Positions 19,869 to 30,156 of a DNA stretch of 64,000 nt are shown one piece after another. A model generated the notes under the pieces. The model was not told the origin of the DNA. It saw nothing but the letters and a program-made list of their open reading frames with translations, and did not search any database. The stretch is taken from assembly GCF_030466405.1 (NCBI RefSeq), contig NZ_JAGGJF010000001.1:558001-622000 (forward strand). The letters are read 5' to 3'. How positions within the stretch are numbered: position 1 is the stretch's first letter; every line of letters starts with the position of its first letter. Position numbers and translations under genes: made by a program. This DNA is from Pseudidiomarina terrestris. GTDB taxonomy: Bacteria > Pseudomonadota > Gammaproteobacteria > Enterobacterales > Alteromonadaceae.

Positions 19869-20735
19869 TTAGGCCATCGCCATACGCAGCTTTTTAATCG
19901 CGTTTGCTTCAAGCTGACGGACCCGCTCCGCAGAAACTTCGTATTTGTCGGCAAGCTCTTGCAAAGTGGTTTTATTGTTATCGTCCAGCCAACGGGCACG
20001 AACGATGTCCTGGCTGCGCTCATCAAGCGTGTTAATTGCAGAGAAAAGGCGTTTTTGCGTGTGTGCCTGCCACTCTTCCTGCTCAACTTCTTCAGCGAGA
20101 TCAGAACGTTTGTCTTCTAAATACTGTGCTGGTGAATAGTTGCCGCCTTCACGTGCATCATCATCGTCCGAGCTTAATTCGAACGCCTGGTCATGAGCAC
20201 TCATGCGCGCTTCCATTTCCATCACTTCTTTGGTGCTGACGCCCAAAGTTTCAGCGACTGTGCTTACTTCTTCATGGGTGAACCACCCCAGACGCTTTTT
20301 CATTTTACGCAAGTTGAAGAACAATTTGCGTTGCGCTTTCGTGGTTGCAACCTTAACTACGCGCCAGTTTTTCAGCACGTACTCGTGAATTTCTGCTTTA
20401 ATCCAGTGAACTGCGAATGATACCAGGCGCACACCCACCGATGGGTCGAAGCGACGCACGGCTTTCATCAGACCGATATTACCTTCCTGGATCAGATCTG
20501 CCTGCGGCAAGCCGTAACCGGAATAGCTACGTGCCACATGCACCACAAAGCGCAAGTGCGACATGATCAGCTTACGTGCAGCTTCTAAATCATTTTCTTC
20601 GGTTAATCGAACCGCCAGCTGATTCTCTTCCTCAGCAGTGAGCATTGGAATGCGATTGACCGACTGAATATAGGCCTCAAGGCTTCCGCCGCTTTGCGGG
20701 ACCGCTAGTGCCATATTTGTCATTTCAGTACTCAT
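19869..20735 (-). CDS. rpoH: RNA polymerase sigma-32 factor
   Basis: 288 residues. Region 2 ([19 protein letters not shown], then [11 protein letters not shown]), the RpoH-box QRKLFFNLR that marks heat-shock sigma factors, and region 4 ([20 protein letters not shown]) are all present. It directs transcription of chaperone and protease genes. It follows ftsX on the same strand as in enterics. A good sigma70-type promoter lies in the ftsX-rpoH gap. Confidence 0.97.
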   Translation of the reverse strand: MSTEMTNMALAVPQSGGSLEAYIQSVNRIPMLTAEEENQLAVRLTEENDLEAARKLIMSHLRFVVHVARSYSGYGLPQADLIQEGNIGLMKAVRRFDPSVGVRLVSFAVHWIKAEIHEYVLKNWRVVKVATTKAQRKLFFNLRKMKKRLGWFTHEEVSTVAETLGVSTKEVMEMEARMSAHDQAFELSSDDDDAREGGNYSPAQYLEDKRSDLAEEVEQEEWQAHTQKRLFSAINTLDERSQDIVRARWLDDNNKTTLQELADKYEVSAERVRQLEANAIKKLRMAMA

Positions 20736-20825
20736 TCAACAACATCCTCTTTTGCAGGTAACTGCACCTGTGAATTGATTCTGCAGTCACACAATCAGAC
20801 CTTATACAGCCTGAGAAGTTCCCTC

Positions 20826-20853
20826 ATTCTAGCAAATCTGACGCTGCTGACAA
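20826..20853 (-). promoter_or_regulatory. Predicted sigma70 promoter of rpoH
   Basis: On the minus strand TTGTCA (20848-20853) is separated by 16 bases from TAGAAT (20826-20831), about 90 bases before the rpoH ATG. Escherichia coli rpoH has several promoters in the same gap; only this one is evident here. Confidence 0.5.
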
Positions 20854-20895
20854 TGGGATCCTAATGATCTTCATAAAACTTACATGGGGGATAAA

Positions 20896-21876
20896 TTAGC
20901 GCGGTTCAATAGCACTCACGTGTTTTCTTACCGCAATATACGAACCCACTAACCCCAGTCCGATAGCAATCCCCCAGACCACCGCCATTTCCGTCAGATT
21001 CAGACCAGTTAAACGAAATTCGCTATCATAAAGATCAGCGATATCGCGCACTGCACCACTGAGCCACCACAACAAGGCTCCGGTCGCCAGCCAGGTAATG
21101 ATGCCGCCCACCAGACCATACCAGACGCCGGTGTACAAGAACGGTCGCTGGATATAGGCATCCGTCGCCCCCACCAGCTTCATCACCATGATTTCGTCAC
21201 GTTTGCTACTGATATTCAGGCGAATGGTATTGCCAACAATCAGGATAACAGCGACACAAAGCAACAGCGCCAGGGCCAGAAAACCGTCTCTGACCAGATT
21301 CACAATGGCCTGGAACCGCTGTAACCAGCCAAGATCAAGGCGCGCCTGCTCGACTTCGCGCTGCTCACTGAATTTGCGAACCAATGCTTCGGCGGCAGCT
21401 GGGGTGCGAAAGCCCTCGCGCGGAATCACGATCAGAACATTCGGCAACGGGTTGCTGCTCAGGGTATCTAAGGCCTCGCCGAAGCCAGAACGCTGGCGAA
21501 ATTCGGCCAGTCCCTGCTCTTTGTCAATCAGGCGCACGGCTTCGACCTCTTCAGCCAGTTCGGTACGCTTACTAAAAGTCTGCACTTCCTGCTGGGTGAG
21601 TTGCTGCCGTAAAAACAGGGTGATTTCCGAGGCCTGTTGCCAGTTCGCGCCCACATCATCAGTATTTTTTACGATCACATACAAAGTCGCTGGTAACGTC
21701 AGGCTGAGTCCAAGCACCGCCATCGTCATCAATGATGCGAAAGGATAGCGCGCCAGCTCACCAAGACTGCCGATACATTGCTGAATGTGATGGACCCAGA
21801 ACATGAGAAAGCGTCGCATGCCCGATATTTTGACCTGCTGAGCGCCTTGCTGACGGGAGCGAAACAGCACACTCAT
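20896..21876 (-). CDS. ftsX: Cell division ABC transporter permease FtsX
   Basis: 326 residues with four membrane helices: one near 50-72, an extracytoplasmic loop of about 100 residues, then three near the C-terminus in the FtsX/MacB domain. FtsEX moves no solute; it couples ATP hydrolysis to activation of EnvC and amidases at the septum. The start overlaps the ftsE stop by 4 bases, giving translational coupling. Confidence 0.95.
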   Translation of the reverse strand: MSVLFRSRQQGAQQVKISGMRRFLMFWVHHIQQCIGSLGELARYPFASLMTMAVLGLSLTLPATLYVIVKNTDDVGANWQQASEITLFLRQQLTQQEVQTFSKRTELAEEVEAVRLIDKEQGLAEFRQRSGFGEALDTLSSNPLPNVLIVIPREGFRTPAAAEALVRKFSEQREVEQARLDLGWLQRFQAIVNLVRDGFLALALLLCVAVILIVGNTIRLNISSKRDEIMVMKLVGATDAYIQRPFLYTGVWYGLVGGIITWLATGALLWWLSGAVRDIADLYDSEFRLTGLNLTEMAVVWGIAIGLGLVGSYIAVRKHVSAIEPR

Positions 21877-22546
21877 AACGCTTCCTCCGTCAGGCCGTCG
21901 TTAATCATGCGACCTTCTTTGAGGTTTAAGGTGCGGTAACGTAAACGGGCAATCAAACCCAGATCGTGCGTCGCGATAAGCACTGAAACGCCGACCCGAT
22001 TGAAATCTTCAAACAGCTTGATGATCTCGCCAGAGAGCTTCGGGTCAAGATTACCAGTGGGTTCATCTGCCAACAGCAACGGTGGCTTATTCACCACCGC
22101 CCGGGCAATACCTACCCGCTGTTGTTCGCCGCCCGAGAGCATTTGCGGATAATGCCGGACCTTATCGCCTAGCCCGACTTTCTCAAGTGCGGCTTGCACA
22201 CGCTTGCGCGCCTCGGCGAGACTGTACCCCTCAATCATCAGGGGTAATGCAACATTATCGAATACCGTGCGATCCATCAGCAGCCGGTGGTCCTGAAAGA
22301 TCATGCCGATATCACGTCGTGCATAGGCAATTTGCTTACGCTCAATGCGCTTCAGGTCGTGACCGTTGATCATCACCCGTCCCGCGGTGGGCCGCTCCAT
22401 CATACTAATGAGCTTCAGCACGGTACTTTTGCCTGCACCGGAGTGCCCGGTCAAAAAGGCCATTTCCCCTGGCTCAATGTGAAAACTGACATTTTTCAGA
22501 GCCTGAAAACCACCAGGATAGACTTTGCTGACTTGCTCAAATTTGA

Positions 22547-22550
<4 letters not shown>
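21873..22550 (-). CDS. ftsE: Cell division ATP-binding protein FtsE
   Basis: 225 residues. Walker [10 protein letters not shown], signature LSGGEQQR and Walker [12 protein letters not shown] identify an ABC ATPase of FtsE size. It pairs with FtsX at the divisome. The gene overlaps both ftsY upstream and ftsX downstream by 4 bases, the usual ftsYEX operon. Confidence 0.96.
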
Positions 22551-23833
<1,283 letters not shown>

Positions 23834-23965
23834 GCCTTGTTTACCTTTGGAAGTTCGCTGCGACTCAGTTTACAATGGCGGCAGTTTAACACGTACACTG
23901 GCGGTCGGCATCTTGCCAACGCCAACTCACTGCGCCAAATCAGTCAATCCGAGGGCTACTTTAGC

Positions 23966-24586
23966 ATGGGTCGCACTTCAAACAAGCAGAAAAGCGGCAG
24001 CCGCGGAGCAGCTGGTCAGCTGCGCATCATCGGCGGCCGGTTACGCGGCCGCAAACTTGCTGTTGCTGATCTGCCAGGGCTACGCCCCACCACCGATCGG
24101 GTGCGCGAAACCCTGTTTAACTGGCTGCAATTCGAACTGCCCCAACGCCGTTGTCTGGATCTGTTTGCCGGAACCGGTGCGCTGGGTTTAGAAGCTCTGT
24201 CGCGAGGCGCAAGTGAAGTGACCCTGATCGAACGTAATGCGACGGCTGCAGCTCTGTTAACAGAGCACACCCGCGCTTTGAATGACCAGTGCCATGGCAG
24301 CGCAACTGTGGCCCAGGCCGATGCGTTGCAATGGCTGACGCAAGCCCAAATGCCGCCCTTTGACATCGTCTTTGTCGACCCACCCTTTCACAGCGATCTC
24401 GCAGCACCAGCCTGTGCTTTATTGCAGCAACAGCAGCTGATTCACTCAGGCAGTCTTATTTATCTGGAAACAGAGAAAGAGTGGCCGTTAAAAGTGCCGG
24501 CAAACTGGCGTCTGGAACGGGAAAAATTAGCCGGGCAGGTCTGTTATCGCTTATTCACAGTTGCTGCAGAAGAGGATCTTACATGA
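23966..24586 (+). CDS. rsmD: 16S rRNA (guanine(966)-N(2))-methyltransferase RsmD
   Basis: 206 residues from the ATG at 23966; the frame stays open upstream to 23837 but that part is not family-like. GGRLRGRKL, RPTTDRVRETLFNWL, the SAM-binding LDLFAGTGALGLEALSRGA and the catalytic FVDPPF motif are all typical. It methylates G966 of 16S rRNA in assembled small subunits. Divergent from ftsY, as in enterics. Confidence 0.95.
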   Translation: MGRTSNKQKSGSRGAAGQLRIIGGRLRGRKLAVADLPGLRPTTDRVRETLFNWLQFELPQRRCLDLFAGTGALGLEALSRGASEVTLIERNATAAALLTEHTRALNDQCHGSATVAQADALQWLTQAQMPPFDIVFVDPPFHSDLAAPACALLQQQQLIHSGSLIYLETEKEWPLKVPANWRLEREKLAGQVCYRLFTVAAEEDLT

Positions 24587-24864
24587 GTGCTTTAGTCTGG
24601 GTTGGCCGTAGTGTTTTCGCCATTATTTGGGGTGCTATGCTGGCCAATATCGTCTGGCCTTTTCCCGGTAAAGGCTTTCCGCTGTTTTTAATTTTGTTGT
24701 TTATTCTGGTCACCCTGCACCTGCTCCAGTTGCTGATGTTTGCCACTGTTTATCGGGAGCATATTCAGTGGCGTCGCGGTGACTACTGGCAAATCATTTT
24801 TTTCGGGGTGGTCGGCTGGCTGGCCATCGTCCAGGACCAGCCGCACCGGCAGCAGCGAGACTAA
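24583..24864 (+). CDS. DUF1145 family membrane protein (YhhL-like)
   Basis: 93 residues from the ATG at 24583, which overlaps the rsmD stop as ATGA. Three hydrophobic segments (about 5-24, 32-52, 68-84) make it an inner-membrane protein. The gene after rsmD in Escherichia coli, yhhL, codes for the same family. No function is known. Confidence 0.82.
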   Translation: MSALVWVGRSVFAIIWGAMLANIVWPFPGKGFPLFLILLFILVTLHLLQLLMFATVYREHIQWRRGDYWQIIFFGVVGWLAIVQDQPHRQQRD

Positions 24865-25475
24865 CTCTCGCTGTCACGTTCCATGCCAATATTGGTAATG
24901 CCCTCGGTCACCACCATCTCCTGCAGTTGCCGTACCATCATCTGCGTCGGTGCGTCGGCTGAGCGCTGCATTGCTTCCAGGAAGTCGAGCAGAGCTTGCT
25001 GCACCTCCACTTCATAAACAGCCAGCTCATGCTCACGTACCAGCTCGCGGCGTGCTTCAGCTTCAAGTTCAGCGCCTTCTGTCAGCTCTAGAAACTTGGC
25101 CACACTCGCCTGCGAAACTTTCGCTACACTGACCAGATCGGCCGTTTTTGGATCCAGCAAACTTTCCAGCATGGTACTGATTGCGGTGCAGGCATCCATC
25201 GCCGGATAAACCCCCAGCATGTCATGGCCATATTCACTTGGGGTAACGTCATCGATCTTTTCCTGCCAACGGGCAAAGTTAACCTTCACTTTTTTGCCCT
25301 GCCAGCTCCAGTCCCAGCACGCATTCAAGGCGCCACGCAACGGCTTAGGGTCGCCAAATCCGGTCACCTGATGAAACAGTTCGTAGTTCGGGTACATACG
25401 TTCACACAGATAAAGCGCAGCCAATACCTGAAAATTGAAATTGAGTTCGCGAAAACGTTGGAAAGTATTCAGCAT
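24861..25475 (-). CDS. DUF416 family protein (YjaG-like)
   Basis: 204 residues starting MLNTFQRFRELNFNFQVLAALYLCERMYPNY, with a PLRGALNACWDW segment; the pattern matches YjaG/DUF416, a soluble all-helical family with no known function. It overlaps the convergent DUF1145 gene by 4 bases. Single gene unit. Confidence 0.8.
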   Translation of the reverse strand: MLNTFQRFRELNFNFQVLAALYLCERMYPNYELFHQVTGFGDPKPLRGALNACWDWSWQGKKVKVNFARWQEKIDDVTPSEYGHDMLGVYPAMDACTAISTMLESLLDPKTADLVSVAKVSQASVAKFLELTEGAELEAEARRELVREHELAVYEVEVQQALLDFLEAMQRSADAPTQMMVRQLQEMVVTEGITNIGMERDSES

Positions 25476-25580
25476 GTAACGTCCATTAATCCTTGTCCTG
25501 TGTTGGTCATGGCCACATCATAGCACTCGTGACGAATTCCATGTAATCTGTTCGCAAATACCTAAGTATCAGATAACTGC

Positions 25581-26501
25581 ATGATGACTTTTGAAGCGAT
25601 TGCCGCAGCCGCCGACCGGATCGCCGCCCGCGCACTGCGTACTCCGGTAAAACGGTCGGATGAACTTGATGCCGCGTTGGGCTGTCAAGTGTATTTGAAA
25701 TGTGAAAACCTGCAAAAAAGTGGCGCGTTCAAATTTCGTGGGGCCTGTAATGCCTTATTGCAACTTGCTCCAGAGCAACGCTCCCAGGGGGTCATCACCG
25801 TATCCTCCGGCAATCATGGTGCCGCCCTTGCCTGCGCCGGCAAAATGCTCGGCGTCGAAGTAACCGTTGGCGTCGCCAGCAACGCATCGCCGTTAAAGCG
25901 CAGCAATATGGTGCGTTACGGCGCAAAGATCATACCTATTGAGCCGGGTATGGAGGCGCGCGAGGCCTTTTTAGCAGAACACCGGGCACAAGGTGCCATC
26001 ATTATACCGCCCTACGATCATCCAGACATCATTGCCGGACAGGGTACCGCGGCGTTGGAGTTGCTCGAAGCTTACCCACGCTTATGGGGGCTGGTGGCGC
26101 CGCTTGGCGGCGGCGGTCTGTTAAGTGGCAGTTGCCTGGTTGCGACGCATTTCGACACCTTTTGTTATGGCGTGGAGCCAGAGCTTGCTGCCGATGGCAA
26201 GCAGTCGCTGGAGCGTGGTGAAATTCAACCGGCAATGCCACCGAAAAGTATTTGTGACGGTCTGTTAACCAGCCTGGGCAAACACACCTTTGCGATCTTA
26301 CAGGAGCAAGTCACCGATGTTTTGCTGGTGTCGGATCAGGAAGTGGAAGCCGCTCAGCAGCTCGTTAAGGAATGTACAGGAATGTGGATAGAGCCTTCAT
26401 CAGCGACAACTATTGCTGCACTTAAGCGCTATCCTGAAATCTTTGCAGAAAAACAGGTGGGCGTCATCATTAGCGGCGGCAACGTCCCGCCTCGCGAGTA
26501 A
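25581..26501 (+). CDS. Threonine/serine dehydratase family PLP enzyme
   Basis: 306 residues, fold type II PLP enzyme without a C-terminal regulatory domain. The PLP lysine is Lys51 in SGAFKFRGA; SSGNHGAALA and the glycine-rich LGGGGLLSG bind phosphate. Family members deaminate threonine or serine, or racemise serine; the short form suggests a catabolic dehydratase or serine racemase rather than IlvA. It stands alone between a DUF416 gene and a VOC gene. Confidence 0.82.
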   Translation: MMTFEAIAAAADRIAARALRTPVKRSDELDAALGCQVYLKCENLQKSGAFKFRGACNALLQLAPEQRSQGVITVSSGNHGAALACAGKMLGVEVTVGVASNASPLKRSNMVRYGAKIIPIEPGMEAREAFLAEHRAQGAIIIPPYDHPDIIAGQGTAALELLEAYPRLWGLVAPLGGGGLLSGSCLVATHFDTFCYGVEPELAADGKQSLERGEIQPAMPPKSICDGLLTSLGKHTFAILQEQVTDVLLVSDQEVEAAQQLVKECTGMWIEPSSATTIAALKRYPEIFAEKQVGVIISGGNVPPRE

Positions 26502-26514
26502 CCCACTAGCTGTT

Positions 26515-26949
26515 TCAGGAAGCGAACAGCTGTGACAAGTCTTTGAACGCTTTAAATTCGAGTGCGTTGCCACTGTAATCGTAGAAAAACATGGTCGCCT
26601 GCTCACCGGGCTTGCCAGCGAAGCGCACATGAGGTTCGATGACAAATTGAATGCCCTTCGCGGCAACGCGATCGGCTAATTCACGCCAGGTTTCCATTGT
26701 CAGCACCACGCCAAAGTGCGGCACTGGAACGGCATGCCCATCGACCGGATTATGATGCGCAACACCCGTTTGTTCAGGTGCCAGATGGGTAACCAGCTGA
26801 TGGCCGTAAAAATCCCAGTCCACCCATTCTTCGGCACTGCGGCCTTCACTACAGCCGAGTACGTCGCCATAAAACTCACGCGCACGGGCGATGTTATCGA
26901 CAGGAATGGCGAGATGAAATGGTCGTACTGCAGAATCGACAGAGCTCAT
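26515..26949 (-). CDS. VOC family protein (glyoxalase/bleomycin-resistance fold)
   Basis: 144 residues with paired beta-alpha-beta-beta-beta modules: FHLAIPVDNIARAREFYGDVLG at the start and a C-terminal FFYDYSGNALEFKAF with the metal Glu. VOC proteins include dioxygenases, lyases and resistance proteins; substrate is not evident. The His near the start and the late Glu suggest a metal site is retained. Confidence 0.82.
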   Translation of the reverse strand: MSSVDSAVRPFHLAIPVDNIARAREFYGDVLGCSEGRSAEEWVDWDFYGHQLVTHLAPEQTGVAHHNPVDGHAVPVPHFGVVLTMETWRELADRVAAKGIQFVIEPHVRFAGKPGEQATMFFYDYSGNALEFKAFKDLSQLFAS

Positions 26950-26967
26950 AATGAATCTTTACTCAAG

Positions 26968-27177
26968 CTAATGTTTAACAGTCATCATAGTTGCAGGTCG
27001 ACGCCACATGCGGACGCCAACAGCAACCATCAATAGTGCCCAATTGATCGGTGGAATCATTCCACAAATTAGAACGGCAAGCATACTCCACAACGGCTGG
27101 CGATGGTGTTGACCGACCAGCACATAAAACAACAATGCCGCCACTAAACCTTGTAATAAGAACAGGCTAAGAGGCAT
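26968..27177 (-). CDS. Small membrane protein of unknown function
   Basis: 69 residues with two hydrophobic segments (about 3-20 and 29-56) separated by a polar GQHHRQP loop, ending in a basic tail. No family recognised. It starts with an ATG and follows no clear ribosome site; 18 bases separate it from the VOC gene start. It may be a real small inner-membrane protein, but support is moderate. Confidence 0.5.
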   Translation of the reverse strand: MPLSLFLLQGLVAALLFYVLVGQHHRQPLWSMLAVLICGMIPPINWALLMVAVGVRMWRRPATMMTVKH

Positions 27178-27270
27178 AAGATAACCCTTGTTTTTGTGTT
27201 TCTAATAATTGTTGAGTAAGCCTACCGTAACTTCATTCAATTGTAAAAGAATGTAAATGGACCTGTATTA

Positions 27271-28434
27271 TCAGTCAGTTAGCGCCTGATCCAGATCAGC
27301 AATCAAGTCATCTACGTCTTCAATACCCACCGAAATTCGCACGAAATTATCCAGAATACCGAGTTTCTCGCGGTTCTCTTTTGGAATCGATGCGTGGGTC
27401 ATAATCGCCGGATGTTCAATCAGGCTTTCCACTCCACCCAGACTTTCCGCAAGGGCAAAAATCTCGACTTTCTCGAGGAAAGTGCGTGCTTTTTCGATGT
27501 CGCCTTTTAACAGGATTGAGATCATCCCGCCAAAGCCAGACATCTGCTTTTTCGCCAGCTCATGTTGCGGATGACTCGTCAGGCCCGGATGGATAACTTT
27601 CTCCACCGCTGGGTGTTGCTCAAGCCATTTAGCGATGGTCAACGCTGCTTCATTGTGCTGTTTCATCCGCAAGGCGAGGGTTTTCACACCGCGCAATGCC
27701 AGGTAGCTATCAAAAGGTCCGGCTACCGCGCCCACTGAGTTTTGTAAAAACGCCATTTGCTCAGCCAGCTCTTCATTATCACCCACCACCGCAATGCCAC
27801 CGACCATGTCTGAGTGACCATTGAGGTATTTCGTAGCTGAGTGCATGACAATATCCGCACCCATATCGAGCGGCAGCTGGTTATAAGGTGTCGCAAAGGT
27901 ATTATCGACCACCACAATGATGTTGTGCTGTTTCGCAATCGCTACGATGGCTTCAATATCCACCAGCTTTAACATCGGATTACTTGGTGTCTCGACCCAA
28001 ATCATCCGGGTTTTTTCAGTGATAGCTGCTTTAACTTCGCCCATGTCACTGAGGTCAACATAGGAGAATTCCAAGCCCGCAGAACGTCCGCGCACCTTAT
28101 CAAACAAGCGGAAAGTGCCGCCGTAAAGGTCATCCATCGCCACCACATGATCGCCACTATTAAGGATTTCCATAATGGTCGAAGTAGCAGCCATACCCGA
28201 GCCAAAAGCGAATCCGCGGCTACCATTTTCCAGGCTTGCTACGGCGCGCTCCCAGGCAAATCGTGTTGGATTGTGTGAACGCGAGTACTCAAACCCTTTG
28301 TGCACACCCGGGCTTTCCTGAATATAGGTTGAGCTGGTAAAAATCGGTGGCATCACCGCGCCAGTAGCTGGCTCAGGTGATTGTCCGCCGTGAATACTTT
28401 TGGTTGCAAATTTCATCTTCTTGGCGTCCGCCAT
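27271..28434 (-). CDS. Cystathionine gamma-lyase/synthase family PLP enzyme
   Basis: 387 residues from the ATG at 28434, preceded by GGAGGAGTAAGC; an upstream in-frame start would overlap the previous gene. Cys/Met metabolism PLP family: YSRSHNPTR, the PLP lysine in HSATKYLNGHSD, and a late SLGGVESLIEHPA. The family covers cystathionine gamma-synthase, beta-lyase and gamma-lyase. Pairing with a cystathionine beta-synthase-like gene 2 bases upstream favours cystathionine gamma-lyase, releasing cysteine. Confidence 0.88.
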   Translation of the reverse strand: MADAKKMKFATKSIHGGQSPEPATGAVMPPIFTSSTYIQESPGVHKGFEYSRSHNPTRFAWERAVASLENGSRGFAFGSGMAATSTIMEILNSGDHVVAMDDLYGGTFRLFDKVRGRSAGLEFSYVDLSDMGEVKAAITEKTRMIWVETPSNPMLKLVDIEAIVAIAKQHNIIVVVDNTFATPYNQLPLDMGADIVMHSATKYLNGHSDMVGGIAVVGDNEELAEQMAFLQNSVGAVAGPFDSYLALRGVKTLALRMKQHNEAALTIAKWLEQHPAVEKVIHPGLTSHPQHELAKKQMSGFGGMISILLKGDIEKARTFLEKVEIFALAESLGGVESLIEHPAIMTHASIPKENREKLGILDNFVRISVGIEDVDDLIADLDQALTD

Positions 28435-28436
28435 GC

Positions 28437-29408
28437 TTACTCCTCCAGCAGATTTTGAGCGGCCATCCACTCATCATTGTATAGTTTCGAGAGGTAACGA
28501 TTGCCGGTATCACAGGCTAAAGTTACGACACGTTTCGGTTCGGTTTGGTCGCGGCAATAACGTAGTGCCGCAGTGATCAGCGTGCCACTTGAAGACCCCA
28601 CCATAACGCCCTCTTTGACCAGCAGTTGCCGGGCCGTTTGGAAGGCATCTTTATCGCTTACGGCATAGGCTTTGTTGGCGAGCTTGATTTCACAAATATC
28701 TGGAATAAAGTCTTCGCCAATGCCTTCTACCAACCAGCTTCCGGCTTCTACGGTTTCATCGCGATTGACCAAAGGTTCGAGAATCGAGCCTTCCGGATCC
28801 GCCAGCACCAAATCCACATCCGGGTTTTGTTCACGTAAATAACGACCGACGCCAGTTAAGGTACCACCTGAGCCTACCCCACAAACGAACGCATCAAGAT
28901 TGCCTTCCATCTGATTCCAGATCTCAGGACCTGTGGTCTCATAATGTGCAGTCACATTGGCGTCGTTGGTAAACTGGTTCACGTAGAAGTAGCCGTGCTC
29001 TTTAGCTAAACGCGCAGCGACATCCTGATAATATTCCGGATGCCCTTTTTGCACGTCCGAGCGGGTGCGCAGCACCTCCGCGCCCATAGCTTTAAGGTTA
29101 TTCACTTTCTCAGATGACATTTTATCAGGCATCACGATTTGTAACGGATAGCCTTTACTTGCGGCAACCAAAGCCAGACCTAAACCGGTATTGCCCGCAG
29201 TGGCCTCGATGATCGTCATGCCCGGTTTTAAATCACCAGACTGCTCGGCCGCTTCGATCATACTGACCGCAATTCTGTCTTTAATCGAACCGCCCGGGTT
29301 TAAGTTTTCTAATTTTAAATACAACTCACAGGGGCCGGTATCGATATTGCTGACTTTGACCATTGGCGTGTTGCCAATCATTTCCAATACGTTTTGATAA
29401 ACTCGCAT
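28437..29408 (-). CDS. Cystathionine beta-synthase-like / cysteine synthase family PLP enzyme
   Basis: 323 residues from the ATG at 29408 (GGGA 9 bases upstream). Fold type II PLP enzyme: NPGGSIKDR holds the PLP lysine, TAGNTGLGLA the asparagine loop, GSGGTLTG the phosphate site. The EGIGEDFIP motif is the form seen in cystathionine beta-synthases rather than CysK/CysM. The C-terminal CBS regulatory domains of animals are absent, as in other bacterial forms. With the next gene it would turn homocysteine plus serine into cysteine. Confidence 0.85.
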   Translation of the reverse strand: MRVYQNVLEMIGNTPMVKVSNIDTGPCELYLKLENLNPGGSIKDRIAVSMIEAAEQSGDLKPGMTIIEATAGNTGLGLALVAASKGYPLQIVMPDKMSSEKVNNLKAMGAEVLRTRSDVQKGHPEYYQDVAARLAKEHGYFYVNQFTNDANVTAHYETTGPEIWNQMEGNLDAFVCGVGSGGTLTGVGRYLREQNPDVDLVLADPEGSILEPLVNRDETVEAGSWLVEGIGEDFIPDICEIKLANKAYAVSDKDAFQTARQLLVKEGVMVGSSSGTLITAALRYCRDQTEPKRVVTLACDTGNRYLSKLYNDEWMAAQNLLEE

Positions 29409-29553
29409 GCTGTGATTCCCATTCAATCTTTAAGTTGCGGCATTATCGCACGATGCACACTGATGATGCCAATTTGTGCCTGTTCTTTCATCATGCTTTT
29501 TCGCATAAGTTATGGCACATTATGAGCACACACTCTTAAGTTAGGATAGTTGC

Positions 29554-30147
29554 ATGTCAACTTCATCACAGTTTTTCCGTCCTTTGATTATCCTTGGCAG
29601 CCTGATCGGTATCACCGCGTGTCAGCCCCAGGCTGCGGATCCACAGGACGCCTTTATGGCTAAATTTACCCCCTATTGCGGCAACGCTTACGCCGCTGAA
29701 ATCGTTGCGGATAATCAACCGAGCGAAACCTGGCAGCAGGATCTCGTCGTCCACATCCGTGATTGCGAAGCGAATGTTATCCGTATGCCTTTGCACGTCG
29801 GTGAAGATCGCTCCCGCACCTGGGTGCTGACCCGGACCACCGATGGCATCGACTTCCAGCACATTCATTTACATGAAGATGGCACGCCGGACGCGGTGTC
29901 GCCTTATGGTGGCCAGACCGTGGCCATTGGCAGTCCTGATATGCAGGCCTTCCCGGTGGATGAGGCAAGTAAAGCGTTGTTTATCGAAAATGGTCTTGAT
30001 GTCTCCACCGCCAATACCTGGATCATTTCCTTCGAAGACGAAACCATGTATTACGAGCTTACCCGTCCGGGTCGCGAGTTTGTGGTGGCCGTTGATTTAT
30101 CTCAACCTGTCACCGAGCCGCCTGCGGCTTGGGGCTATGCGAAATAG
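29554..30147 (+). CDS. Putative lipoprotein of unknown function
   Basis: 197 residues. The N-terminus has a hydrophobic segment ending GITAC (Cys23), a lipobox. Two more cysteines (about 43 and 70) could form a disulfide. FQHIHLHEDG (about 105-114) is His-rich and might bind metal. No family recognised. The stop is 9 bases before ltaE on the same strand, so co-transcription is likely. Confidence 0.7.
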   Translation: MSTSSQFFRPLIILGSLIGITACQPQAADPQDAFMAKFTPYCGNAYAAEIVADNQPSETWQQDLVVHIRDCEANVIRMPLHVGEDRSRTWVLTRTTDGIDFQHIHLHEDGTPDAVSPYGGQTVAIGSPDMQAFPVDEASKALFIENGLDVSTANTWIISFEDETMYYELTRPGREFVVAVDLSQPVTEPPAAWGYAK

Positions 30148-30156
30148 GAGCGCAAC

